Positions 39,626 through 49,007 of a DNA stretch of 64,000 nucleotides are shown here, piece by piece. The translations under genes and the position numbers were made by a program. Position 1 is the stretch's first letter. Every line of letters begins with the position of its first letter. The notes under the pieces are model-generated. The model had not been told where the DNA came from and did not search any database. It saw nothing but the letters and a program-made list of their open reading frames with translations. Source of the DNA: an uncultured Bacteroidales bacterium (lineage in GTDB: Bacteria; Bacteroidota; Bacteroidia; Bacteroidales; F082); assembly GCA_947302205.1 (NCBI GenBank), contig CAMYVD010000001.1, positions 62,001-126,000 of the forward strand. Reading direction: 5' to 3'.

Positions 39626-40696
39626 TTATTCGTAAACCTTCACGTCGGTCTCGTGGTTGAGCACTCTCAGGCCATTGAGAGCCAACGCCTTCATCTCGTC
39701 CTCACCGGGATAGACGTACACGGGAGCAATCTTCTCCACATGTTCCTTGATGATGCCGCAGAAGGTCTTGTCGTAGGCCATACCGCCAGTGATGAAGATG
39801 CCGTCAACATCCATGTCGAGGGCTGAAGCGGCCAGACCGCCGATTTCCTTGGCGACTTGGTAGGCCATGGCGCGATACACTTTCTCCCATTCCTTGTTGC
39901 CAGCCTTCACAGCGTTTTCCACTTCAAGGGCGTCGTTGGTGCCGAGGTAAGCCACAAAGCCACCTTGTCCCTTCAGCATGAGGTCCACATCCTTCTTGGT
40001 GTACTTACCGCTGAAGCAAGCTTTCATCAGAGGACCTGACGGCAGGGCGCCAGAGCGTTCAGGAGTGAAAGGACCGTCACCGTTCAGGGCGTTGTTGACA
40101 TCGACCACGCGGCCTTTCTTATGAGCACCCACCGAGATGCCACCACCAAGGTGCACACCGATGAGATTGAGGTCTTCGTATTTCTTGCCAACAGCCTCAG
40201 CGTGCTGACGGGCAATCATCTTTTGGTTCAAGGCGTGGAAGATGGAAATGCGCGGGAACAGCGGATGACCTGAGTAACGTGCCACGTCTTCCATTTCGTC
40301 AACGACGACAGGGTCGGCGATGTAGGCCTTCACGCCATATTCCTTGGCAATGTCCTGGGCAATCAGACCACCGAGGTTGCAGGCATGTTCGCCGTAAGAG
40401 GCAGCAGTGAGGTCCTTGATCATGGCTTCGTTCACCTCATAAACGCCTGAGGTAAGGGGATGCAGCAGACCGCCGCGACCGACCACGGCGCTGAGACCGG
40501 TGATGTCGATGCCTTCGTTTTTCAACTCGCTCAGGATGGTTTCCTTACGATAGGAGAACTGGTCGGAAATCCTGTCGAACTTGGCAATTTCCTCAACGGA
40601 ATGCTTGATGTTTTTCTTGAAGACTTGTTCCTTGTCTTGGAAAACAGCAACTTTCGTTGAAGTGGAACCTGGGTTGATGATCAATAATTTGTACAT
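39626..40696 (-). CDS. buk: Butyrate kinase
   Basis: LLIINPGSTSTKVAVFQDKEQVFKKNIKHS; IGVHLGGGISVGAHKKGRVVDVNNALNGDGPFTPERSGALP. Confidence 0.95.
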   Translation of the reverse strand: MYKLLIINPGSTSTKVAVFQDKEQVFKKNIKHSVEEIAKFDRISDQFSYRKETILSELKNEGIDITGLSAVVGRGGLLHPLTSGVYEVNEAMIKDLTAASYGEHACNLGGLIAQDIAKEYGVKAYIADPVVVDEMEDVARYSGHPLFPRISIFHALNQKMIARQHAEAVGKKYEDLNLIGVHLGGGISVGAHKKGRVVDVNNALNGDGPFTPERSGALPSGPLMKACFSGKYTKKDVDLMLKGQGGFVAYLGTNDALEVENAVKAGNKEWEKVYRAMAYQVAKEIGGLAASALDMDVDGIFITGGMAYDKTFCGIIKEHVEKIAPVYVYPGEDEMKALALNGLRVLNHETDVKVYE

Positions 40697-40720
40697 GATA
40701 TCGTTTTTTGAAATTAGAAA

Positions 40721-41623
40721 TTACGCAAGCATGGCCGCGAGGGCGATGGAATAAAGCTTCGTCTTGGAGGTGTCGCCACGTGAGCTCAGCACGCAAGGCA
40801 CCTTGGCACCCATGAGCATGGCGCCCACTTCGCTCTTGTCGAACTTGGTGCAGCACTTGTAGAACACGTTGGAAGCTTCGAGGTTGGGGAACACAAGGCA
40901 GTCGGCGTCGCCGGCGACAGGGTTCTTCATGCCCTTGATGGCAGCGGTTTCAGCATCCAAGGCAAGGTCAAGGCTGATCGGACCTTCCACCATGCAACCC
41001 TTGATCTGGCCACGTTCGGCCATCTTGGCGACGATAGCGGCGTCAACACAAGCAGGAATGCCAGCGCTCATCTGCTCGGTGGCGGTCACCATGGCAACCT
41101 TCGGGCAGCTGACGCCCAAGGCCTTTGACACGGTGGTGACATACTTCAGCAGGGTCTGCTTCTGTTTCAGGTCGGGCAGCGGGATGATGGCGCAGTCGGA
41201 GGCCACCAACAGCTTGTGGTAGTTGGGGTTCTCGATGACGGCGACATGGGCCAGGGTGACATTGGGTGGGCAGAGGCCACGTTCCTTGTTGAGGATGGCG
41301 CGCATGTACTTATCGGTAGGCAACAGGCCCTTCATGAGGATGTCGGCCTCGCCTGAGTTGATGAGGTCGCAAGCCATGGTGGCAGCCTTCACGTCAACGG
41401 GTTCATGGATGATGGTGAAGTTGGCGGGGTCGATGTTCTCGGCCTTGCACACCTCTTTGATGGTGTATTCGTCGCCGATGAGGGTGGCATCGATCAGACC
41501 TTCTTTCACGGCTGCATTGACGGCACAAATGGTGTGGTCGTCGTTAGCGTATGCGGCCACGAGACGTTTCTTGGGTTTGCTACGCAAAACCTCGAACATT
41601 TCTTCTAATTTACGGATTTCCAT
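40721..41623 (-). CDS. ptb: Phosphate butyryltransferase (phosphate acetyl/butaryl transferase family)
   Basis: VAAYANDDHTICAVNAAVKEGLIDATLIGD; LMKGLLPTDKYMRAILNKERGL; adjacent to buk. Confidence 0.9.
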   Translation of the reverse strand: MEIRKLEEMFEVLRSKPKKRLVAAYANDDHTICAVNAAVKEGLIDATLIGDEYTIKEVCKAENIDPANFTIIHEPVDVKAATMACDLINSGEADILMKGLLPTDKYMRAILNKERGLCPPNVTLAHVAVIENPNYHKLLVASDCAIIPLPDLKQKQTLLKYVTTVSKALGVSCPKVAMVTATEQMSAGIPACVDAAIVAKMAERGQIKGCMVEGPISLDLALDAETAAIKGMKNPVAGDADCLVFPNLEASNVFYKCCTKFDKSEVGAMLMGAKVPCVLSSRGDTSKTKLYSIALAAMLA

Positions 41624-41660
41624 AGGGTTGTATTTTTAATATAAGATATTCAAGATTTTG

Positions 41661-41668
41661 CAAAAATA
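41661..41668 (-). promoter_or_regulatory. -7 box TATTTTTG for ptb-buk
   Basis: CAAAAATA on + strand, about 38 nt upstream of the ptb start. Confidence 0.5.
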
Positions 41669-41681
41669 GGGAAAAAAACGA

Positions 41682-42248
41682 TTACCCCAAAGGAATACGT
41701 TTCAAAGTTTTATAAAAAGCCCCCGTAGGTTGCAGGAAACTTTGGAAATAGACGATTTCATTGACGTCGGCGTGAAGGTAGGTCTTCTGCTCGATGCTCC
41801 GGTAAATCTGTTGGAAGAAAGACTTGTCAACGAGTTGCTTGATGCGGCACACGGTAAGATGCGGCACAAAATTTTGCCGATCGCGGAGGTAGCCCAGGCC
41901 GTCGAAAGCATCGAGGATATCCTCCTCAAGGTCGTAAAGCGCCTGGGGCTCGTCCTTCATGCCGAGCCAGAGTACCCGTGGCGAGTGGTTACTGCCGAAG
42001 ATGCCTGTGCGGTTGAAGTCCATCTCAAACGGTTGGTGGTTTTTAGCCACCTGCTGGCAAGCCTCGATGATCTTCGGGACGTCCTGGTCGGGCGTGTCGC
42101 CTACGAACTTCAAGGTCAGGTGGATTTGATCGGTTTTGCACCAATTGATGTTTCTGCGTTCATGCTCCAGGTTGTGCTGGAGACGCTGCACCAATGCGGG
42201 ATACTCGCTCCCGACGGTGATGGGAATGGCTAAAAAGGTCCTTTTCAT
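41682..42248 (-). CDS. thpR: RNA 2',3'-cyclic phosphodiesterase
   Basis: HLTLKFVGDTP and HLTVCRIK (two HxTx motifs); 2H phosphoesterase layout. Confidence 0.9.
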   Translation of the reverse strand: MKRTFLAIPITVGSEYPALVQRLQHNLEHERRNINWCKTDQIHLTLKFVGDTPDQDVPKIIEACQQVAKNHQPFEMDFNRTGIFGSNHSPRVLWLGMKDEPQALYDLEEDILDAFDGLGYLRDRQNFVPHLTVCRIKQLVDKSFFQQIYRSIEQKTYLHADVNEIVYFQSFLQPTGAFYKTLKRIPLG

Positions 42249-42254
42249 TTTTTT

Positions 42255-45200
42255 TCAATTTTCCACAGTGATTCTCATCCCAGCCGAATAAGCCGTGAAC
42301 TCAGGTGCATACTGGCACTGGATCAAGGCGTAACCATTGCTGAGGTTGCCCTCCTTGGTGACATACATCGTGTACTCCAGCTGATGGATGCCCTTCGGCA
42401 GGAAGTCGATGAAGAATTCCATGTCGGTGTCGGTAGTGCTTTGGTAGTAGCCCATCTCGTCGCCATAGTGATAGTTTGAGATCACGTTGGTGGGCTCGAA
42501 ACCTGCCGCGCGCAAATCTTTCACCAACACGAAACTCATGTCCTGACTGCTCTCGAAAGAAAGCTTCACGGTGAGCTTGTCGCCAACCTTCAACGTGCGT
42601 TTTTCAACCGGAACGAGCAACTTGCCGTTGTCGGTGACGGTTTCCACGAAGAGTTCACGCTTGATCTTGAAGCCCGAGTTGTCGGCCTTGACCTCGTCGA
42701 TTGGAACAAAATACTGTCTGAACAGGCCTCCCCAAACCAAATGCGGGGTGGGGTTGTTGACGGTGAGGTGACACATGTCTTCGGTGACTTCGTTGGCGTT
42801 CCAATGGCGTTGGATGAAGCCCGTGCCAGCCTCGCCTCCCTCGGTGCCGATGGGCGTGCCGCTGAAGCTCAGGGTGACGTTCTTACCTTCCTCGAACCAG
42901 TCGCTGCCACGGAGCAGCAAGGCATAGATGGCTTCGGCGGTCGATGCGGAGTTTTCCCACATATTGGTGCGTTTCTGCGTGAGCAGCCACACCCGCAGCT
43001 GGTCGAGCATCTCCTGGTCTTGGTCGATCTCGTCGAAGGCACTCATGATCTCGGCATGGGTCGCGATGTGTGAAATGAAACTGAAATACTTCTTAGGCCA
43101 GTACATGCCGATTTCCTCGTTCTTTTGGGCACATTCCTTGAACGACTGGATGATGAGTTGAGCGGTCTTGGTGTCGCCAGTGCGGTAGAGCACCAAGGCG
43201 GCCTTGGCCCTGTAGTTGAAGTTGAAATCGGTCCATTCCTTTTTCTTGGTCAGGCGGTCGAGGTAATATTTTTTGGCCGTGGCGAAGTCCTTGTCAGACT
43301 TTTGTTCCTTGAAGAAGCTCAGGGCGTAGAGCTCGCTCAGCGTGGTGCCACCGATGCCCCATTCTTCCTTGTGTTTCTTCATCTCACGATAGGATTGGGC
43401 GACGCTGTATTCGAGGAAACGGACGGCTTTCTCGCAGATCTGTTCGGCCCTTCGCTGGTCGGATTTGCTCATCGATTCCCAGACACCCATCTTCTGAAGC
43501 TTGCCGAAACCGGTGAGGATGTAAGTGGTGATGTAAGGGCTCTCGGGCATGCCATCAAACCAAGGCCAACCGCCGTTGTACTGCTGTTTTTGCTCCAGCA
43601 GGCGGAGGGTTTCGGTCTGCTGTTGACGTAAGGTGTTGAGGTCGAAGAGGTTGGCGATGCGGGCGCGTTGCTCGCTCTCGCTCTTGGCTTCGAGCACCCA
43701 TGGAGTCTCTTGCAGTAGGATGGCCTTCAAGTCTTGGTCTTTCTCGAGTTGCGACAGCAGCGCGTCAGGGGTCTCGATCTGCCATTTCTTGATGTAAGCG
43801 AGGAGGTTCGGCACATGGTCGGCGATGTAGGCGGAGAGACTGTTGGCGTAAAACACATAGAAGGCACTCTCGGCGCGGTTGGTGCTGATGTTGGCCAAGT
43901 AAGGCAGGCTCTGCACGGCGTACCAAACGGGGTTGGTGCTGAAGTTGAGCGTGAGGCTGTAGTCGCGTTCGTGGCTCTGGGGGTTGGCGATGGCCTCGAA
44001 GTCGAAGGTCTTCTCCGTCTCAGCCTTCACGGTGATGGGCAGGGTCTGGGTCATGAAGATCTCGCTGCTGAGCACGGGCATGAGGTGTTGCTCGGCATCG
44101 CTGAAAGGTCCAGCGTAAGCCGTGAAACGGAAAGCAAGGAGGCTGAGGTCATATTTAGCGGCCACCTTCCAGCGCACTTCCTGGCTGCGACCTGGCACCA
44201 GTTCCTTCATGTCGATGACGGCATCCGAGAGGAGCAGAGGGACGGGCTGCATGGTGGCAGCGTCGAAGATCTCGAGCTTGGCCTTGGGCGTGACGGCCTC
44301 GTCGCCGGTGTTGATGACGTTGGCCACGAACCAAAGGGTGTCGGTGTCGTACATGTAGCGTGGCATATCAGCCATGATCATGACGGGTTTCGATGACTTG
44401 AAGGTGTATTCCTTGCCGCCGGTTTTGTTGTCCTTGCCATAGGCAATCATCATCAGCTTCCAGCGGGTGATGGCGTCGGGCATCGTGAAGGTGAAGGTGC
44501 TGTTGCCGTCTGCGTCGGTGCGTAGGTTGGGGAAGAAGAAAGCGGTCTCGTTGAAGTTCTCGCGGAGCGAGGGCTCAGCGTTCTCCACGGGCTTTTGGGT
44601 CTCACCGCCGGTTTCCATGGTTTCTTCAGGTTCGGCAGCGTCATCTTCCAGGACGACTTCTTCATGCTCCACCGAGGCATTCGTCGGCATGGCGGCATCT
44701 TCAAAGAGCACCATTTCTTCGCCGCCGCCCTTTCTATAGACACGGCTGCCGAACACTCTTGCCGGGCCGTAGGTATAAATATGGATAAAGGGATAGTCGG
44801 AGGGTAATGAAAAGTCGAACAATGCTATGAAGGCGTAATAATCGGTTTGTGTTGACGAGGAGATGAAACGATGCTCGTCGGCTGTGAAGCCGTAGCTACG
44901 GAAGGAGGAGGGTTTCATGCTGAAACTCCAACCGTGATAAGCGAATTCGTCGAGTGAGGCATCGTACATGCCAGCCAACAATGCGGCTTCGAGGGGCTTG
45001 CCCTGATAGTCCTTGACGTTGACGGTCCAAGTCTCTTCGCCGCCAGGAGTGAGCTTGTCGCGCAGGGTGGCTAGGCTGACGTTGAGGTCGTAGTTGTCGT
45101 ATGGCACGCTGAGGTATTGGCTGGAGAGGTTGTAGGTATTCTCCTTCACGAAGGCGGTTTTGAGGTAAAGGTCGCCTCGGTCGGCTTCGGTGACGGTGTA

Positions 45201-48200
45201 GCTGAGGCTTTGGATGTTGTTGTTGAGGGTGATCCACTTCTCGAGACGCACCTCTTCGCCGTGCATGAGCTGCACCCACACTTTGACGTCCTTGGCCGAG
45301 CTGCCTAGCTGGAAGCAGACCTTGTCACCGGGGTGGGCGGTGTTCTTATCCGTGCGTTGCCAGTTCATGGTGACGTATGGAAGTTGTTTTGATTGCTCGT
45401 TGAACAAGTTGAATTCCTTGGCAGTGACGGCGAGCGGATCGTCGAGGCTCTTCAACTTGATGTAGTATTTGCCAGGGGTCAACTGGGGCTTGCCGGGGAA
45501 GAGGGTGGCTTTACCGTCAATCATGAGCTCGTCTTCATAAACCAAGGTCTTATGCTGCATCTTATAGCGCATGCTGTTGAAGGTGAAGCCGGGGAACAGG
45601 CTCTGGAGCTCCTCGTCGCTGAGCACTTGGCGGTCGAGGTTGACACGTTGGTTCATGGCCTCGAAGTAGTCGATGCGATCCTGGTCGGTGAAGCGGTAAA
45701 TTTTGCGTGTCACGCGGCTCTTGGCGGGTTGGCCGTTCATGTTGAGCACTTCAACGGTCTGGTCTTTGAGTTGGGATTGTTCGATGAGGCCTGACATGGA
45801 GGTGGCGATGGCGACTTCGTTGTAACCGGCGCGGATGCTGTGAACGTCGCTGTGGGTCTCGCCTTGGGCGCTGGTGGCCGTCACCTCGATCTCGTAGGAG
45901 AAAACGGGCTGTTGCTCAGGTTTGGTCTTGAGCGAGGGCTTCAGGTTGAAGGTGATGGCGAACTTGCCGTTTTCATCGGTATGGGCGGTGCCATAGGCAA
46001 GCTGTTCGTCTTCCACCTCGGGGTACCAGCACCACCAACAGCGCCATGGGAAGTAGGTCTTGCGCACCACGCGATAGCTGTACTGCACGTCGTCAAGGCC
46101 AAATCCGGCGAGGGCATCGACGCTGCCGTGTACGGTGACGTCTTGATTGAGTTTGTATTGTTCGGTGATGCTTTCAAAATTGATCTCGAAGGTGGGCCGT
46201 TTGTATTCCTCCACACGGATGGTGGTGCTGCCATGCATGCCGTTGAGGCGGAAGGTGCCGTTGAGCAGGTTGGTGGGGATGACGAAGGAGCCGCTGAAGG
46301 CGCCATAATCGTCGGTGGTGAAACTTGCCTTGGTGATTTCTTGCCAGTTGGCGTCCTTGAAAGTGATGGTCTCTTGGCAATTGATGGCCAACGCCTTGTC
46401 GTCGCCTTCATGATGCACCACGATGCCTTTGAAATAGACGGTTTGGCCAGGGCGATAGATGGCACGGTCGGTATAGAGATGGGTGGTGTTGTAGGCACGG
46501 GTGTTTTCGTGTTTTGAAGGAATGTAGGTGTTCCCTTGTGGCAACAGCACGTCGTCGCCCTTCCTCAGGGTGATCATGAAGGAGTCGTTGCCGAAGCTCT
46601 TGTCGAGGATGGCTTTGCCGTTGCGGTCGGACTGGACCGTGGCCACCGTGTTGACGATGTATTTGCGGGTTTTGTAGTCCCAGGTGCGGCGTTGGGCGAT
46701 GACGCTGACGCCTTCCACAGGATGGCCGGTCTTGCGGTCGAGGGTGACCACTTCGAGACGGTCGGTCATGCGGTTGGTGACGTAGCTGAGGCGGGTGACC
46801 TGAAACCGCAGGTGGAACATGTTTTCGAATTGGCTTTTGTTGTCTTTGTTGTCCTTGAAGAAGATGTAATAGATGCCTTCGCCGAGGGGCGGCAGGGCGA
46901 TGAGGGTGGAGTGCTCACGGTAGTCGGTCTCGGCAGGAAGGTTCAGGGTGTTTTCCATGAGGAACGGCTTCTTGTCAAGCGCCTTGGTGAACTCTTCGCC
47001 ATAGAGATGATCCAACTCGTCCAGCTCCTTTTCGGTGACCTTGATGATCTTGTAATAAGGATGTTCGATGTTTTTATAGCGAAGGATGGCTGGGATGTTT
47101 TCGTTGGGGAGCTGTATCTGGTTGAGCGTCAGGTTGATGCTGAGCGCCTTGATGTGATCAACTGTGCTACGGCAGGAGCGGGAGTCTTTTGGGAAGGCGG
47201 CGATGGCTTCCTCGCAAAGCGTCAGGGCTTGGCGGTAATTGTCAAAGTAAGTGCTGTCGTCAGGGTTTTCGTTCTGTTGATCCAACATTTTGGTCGCCAG
47301 CTCGTTGACGATGTCGGGATATTGTTTGTTGGTCGGATGTTCCTGCATCAGGGTGCGCAGCGTGTTCATGTAGAGCTCCTTCTCATCAAGAATGCCGTTG
47401 ACGAAGCCGTAGCGCTTGTAGTCGTTGTAAAGACAGGCGTTTTCGTTGCTGTTGAGGTTGAAGGCGATGAGCTGCTGGTAGATTTTCAGGCAGTGGATGA
47501 GCGGGCTTTCGCTGTTGCCGAGGTCGGCTTTGGCAAAGTCGGCGGCAGGGAGCCACCACAGTTTGGTGTTCCAATCGGGTTCGATATCGTCGGCTGAGGA
47601 TTCTTCTTTGTAATGGTTGGCCACACGATGGAATAGGAACTCGTACATGGTGGGCTCATAATCGAGATAATCGGTGCCTTCGGGATCCTCGAAGAGCGTC
47701 ATGTAATCCTTCGTGGAGGTGTTTTTAAGCGCTTCCACGGGTTTGAGGGCTTCGGTGTAATGCCGGTCGATGAGGTCGAGGAAGGTCTGTTTGTCCCAAT
47801 ACTTCATCTCCACCTCCTCCAGACTTCCGTCGATGGGCAGGTTTTTATTGATTCGGTATCGGTTCGAGGAAAGGTAGTTGCTGTAAAGCGCGGCAATTTC
47901 TTCATTCAAGACAGCCTGGCCCACGGGATCGAGCTGGTCAAGCTTTGACAAGGCATACTGGAGATACTGCGGTTGCCAGTCATCCTCAAGGATTTCCGCC
48001 ATCACTTTTTGTTTGTAAAGGATGACTTTGAGCAGTTGGATTTGGTTGTGTTCCTTCAAGGCCTCCTTTTCGATTGAAACGAGGACTTTGTCGGCCGATT
48101 CGGGCAGGGCGTTGTTGAGGCGGTCATTGAATTTTTTCCACATGGTATTGTAATCAGGAGAGATAAGCATAAGGGTTGCGATGATGATAAGGCTGTGTTT

Positions 48201-48203
48201 CAT
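42255..48203 (-). CDS. Alpha-2-macroglobulin family protein (~1982 aa)
   Basis: YRPGQTVYFKGIV, YKRPTFEINF, FFPNLRTDADGNSTFTFTMPDAITRWKLMMIAYG, TNWVxY-type TED region QYNGGWPWFDGMPESPYITTYIL. Start placed at MKHSLIII because a -7 box (48222-48229) lies inside the longer ORF. Confidence 0.9.
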   Translation of the reverse strand: MKHSLIIIATLMLISPDYNTMWKKFNDRLNNALPESADKVLVSIEKEALKEHNQIQLLKVILYKQKVMAEILEDDWQPQYLQYALSKLDQLDPVGQAVLNEEIAALYSNYLSSNRYRINKNLPIDGSLEEVEMKYWDKQTFLDLIDRHYTEALKPVEALKNTSTKDYMTLFEDPEGTDYLDYEPTMYEFLFHRVANHYKEESSADDIEPDWNTKLWWLPAADFAKADLGNSESPLIHCLKIYQQLIAFNLNSNENACLYNDYKRYGFVNGILDEKELYMNTLRTLMQEHPTNKQYPDIVNELATKMLDQQNENPDDSTYFDNYRQALTLCEEAIAAFPKDSRSCRSTVDHIKALSINLTLNQIQLPNENIPAILRYKNIEHPYYKIIKVTEKELDELDHLYGEEFTKALDKKPFLMENTLNLPAETDYREHSTLIALPPLGEGIYYIFFKDNKDNKSQFENMFHLRFQVTRLSYVTNRMTDRLEVVTLDRKTGHPVEGVSVIAQRRTWDYKTRKYIVNTVATVQSDRNGKAILDKSFGNDSFMITLRKGDDVLLPQGNTYIPSKHENTRAYNTTHLYTDRAIYRPGQTVYFKGIVVHHEGDDKALAINCQETITFKDANWQEITKASFTTDDYGAFSGSFVIPTNLLNGTFRLNGMHGSTTIRVEEYKRPTFEINFESITEQYKLNQDVTVHGSVDALAGFGLDDVQYSYRVVRKTYFPWRCWWCWYPEVEDEQLAYGTAHTDENGKFAITFNLKPSLKTKPEQQPVFSYEIEVTATSAQGETHSDVHSIRAGYNEVAIATSMSGLIEQSQLKDQTVEVLNMNGQPAKSRVTRKIYRFTDQDRIDYFEAMNQRVNLDRQVLSDEELQSLFPGFTFNSMRYKMQHKTLVYEDELMIDGKATLFPGKPQLTPGKYYIKLKSLDDPLAVTAKEFNLFNEQSKQLPYVTMNWQRTDKNTAHPGDKVCFQLGSSAKDVKVWVQLMHGEEVRLEKWITLNNNIQSLSYTVTEADRGDLYLKTAFVKENTYNLSSQYLSVPYDNYDLNVSLATLRDKLTPGGEETWTVNVKDYQGKPLEAALLAGMYDASLDEFAYHGWSFSMKPSSFRSYGFTADEHRFISSSTQTDYYAFIALFDFSLPSDYPFIHIYTYGPARVFGSRVYRKGGGEEMVLFEDAAMPTNASVEHEEVVLEDDAAEPEETMETGGETQKPVENAEPSLRENFNETAFFFPNLRTDADGNSTFTFTMPDAITRWKLMMIAYGKDNKTGGKEYTFKSSKPVMIMADMPRYMYDTDTLWFVANVINTGDEAVTPKAKLEIFDAATMQPVPLLLSDAVIDMKELVPGRSQEVRWKVAAKYDLSLLAFRFTAYAGPFSDAEQHLMPVLSSEIFMTQTLPITVKAETEKTFDFEAIANPQSHERDYSLTLNFSTNPVWYAVQSLPYLANISTNRAESAFYVFYANSLSAYIADHVPNLLAYIKKWQIETPDALLSQLEKDQDLKAILLQETPWVLEAKSESEQRARIANLFDLNTLRQQQTETLRLLEQKQQYNGGWPWFDGMPESPYITTYILTGFGKLQKMGVWESMSKSDQRRAEQICEKAVRFLEYSVAQSYREMKKHKEEWGIGGTTLSELYALSFFKEQKSDKDFATAKKYYLDRLTKKKEWTDFNFNYRAKAALVLYRTGDTKTAQLIIQSFKECAQKNEEIGMYWPKKYFSFISHIATHAEIMSAFDEIDQDQEMLDQLRVWLLTQKRTNMWENSASTAEAIYALLLRGSDWFEEGKNVTLSFSGTPIGTEGGEAGTGFIQRHWNANEVTEDMCHLTVNNPTPHLVWGGLFRQYFVPIDEVKADNSGFKIKRELFVETVTDNGKLLVPVEKRTLKVGDKLTVKLSFESSQDMSFVLVKDLRAAGFEPTNVISNYHYGDEMGYYQSTTDTDMEFFIDFLPKGIHQLEYTMYVTKEGNLSNGYALIQCQYAPEFTAYSAGMRITVEN

Positions 48204-48221
48204 GGTCGGAAGAATATTGAA

Positions 48222-48229
48222 CAAAGATA
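48222..48229 (-). promoter_or_regulatory. -7 box TATCTTTG for the A2M-thpR operon
   Basis: CAAAGATA on + strand, 18 nt upstream of the MKHSL start. Confidence 0.5.
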
Positions 48230-48263
48230 CTACTATAACAAAAAGCGTGCAAAAATATTTTCT

Positions 48264-48271
48264 TATTTTTG
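48264..48271 (+). promoter_or_regulatory. -7 box TATTTTTG for the polyprenyl synthetase gene
   Basis: Exact TAnnTTTG, 4 nt before the ATG at 48276. Confidence 0.5.
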
Positions 48272-48275
48272 CGGC

Positions 48276-49007
48276 ATGAAACAAGAAATGTCAACCTTTG
48301 AACGCAGATTTTCAGTAGTGATGTCGAGCCCGACTTTGCCGATGGACGAAGTGCTTCGATATGTGAGGGAAGGCAAGGGCAAGCGCTTGCGTCCGAGGTT
48401 GGTGTTTATGGCGGCCAGGCTTTTCGGCGAGGTCAACGAGTCCACCTGGCGCACGGCATTGTTCGTGGAGTTGCTCCACACGGCCACCTTGGTCCACGAC
48501 GATGTGGTGGATGAGTCGGATGAACGTCGGGGACAGCCTTCAGTGAATGCAAAGTGGGATAACAAAACGGCGGTTCTATGCGGTGACCATCTCTTGTCGA
48601 AAGCCATGCTGGTATTGTCGGATCCCGCTGACAACAACATACTGGTGGAGATGTTGAACACCGCTCTGGCGATGAGTGAGGGGGAGTTGATGCAGAGTAG
48701 AAGACAGGAGGGGGAAGACGGAAGTCAGGAGGCGGAAGACAGGAGGCAGGAGTATTTAAACATTATTGAGCGGAAGACGGCCCGTTTGATGAAGGCTTGC
48801 TGTATCGGTGGAGCCTTGTCGGTAGGTGCCACTCAGGAACAGGTGGCGGCGGTCGGTGAATTTGGCCTGAACTACGGCATGCTGTTCCAATTGCGTGACG
48901 ACATCGCCGATAACGAAAATGTAGCCTTGGCTAAAGCGCTGCTTCCCTTGTACGAGGAAAAAACGTTGGGTGCCTTGAAAACTTTGCATCAAATGTCGTT
49001 GCAATGA
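48276..49007 (+). CDS. Polyprenyl synthetase family protein
   Basis: GKGKRLRPRLVFMAARLFG; ELLHTATLVHDDVVDESDERRGQPSVN; FQLRDDIAD (FARM and SARM-type motifs). Confidence 0.93.
   Translation: MKQEMSTFERRFSVVMSSPTLPMDEVLRYVREGKGKRLRPRLVFMAARLFGEVNESTWRTALFVELLHTATLVHDDVVDESDERRGQPSVNAKWDNKTAVLCGDHLLSKAMLVLSDPADNNILVEMLNTALAMSEGELMQSRRQEGEDGSQEAEDRRQEYLNIIERKTARLMKACCIGGALSVGATQEQVAAVGEFGLNYGMLFQLRDDIADNENVALAKALLPLYEEKTLGALKTLHQMSLQ
48700..48755 (+). repeat. Heptamer/21-nt in-frame tandem repeat inside polyprenyl synthetase
   Basis: GAAGACA GGAGGGG GAAGACG GAAGTCA GGAGGCG GAAGACA GGAGGCA GGAGTAT; protein RRQEGED GSQEAED RRQEYL. Confidence 0.85.

Noticed and set aside
46536-47597. 353-aa + strand ORF opposite the A2M gene (also 45840-46517, 43734-44396)
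   Set aside because: Antisense to a confidently assigned A2M coding region; no recognisable domain.
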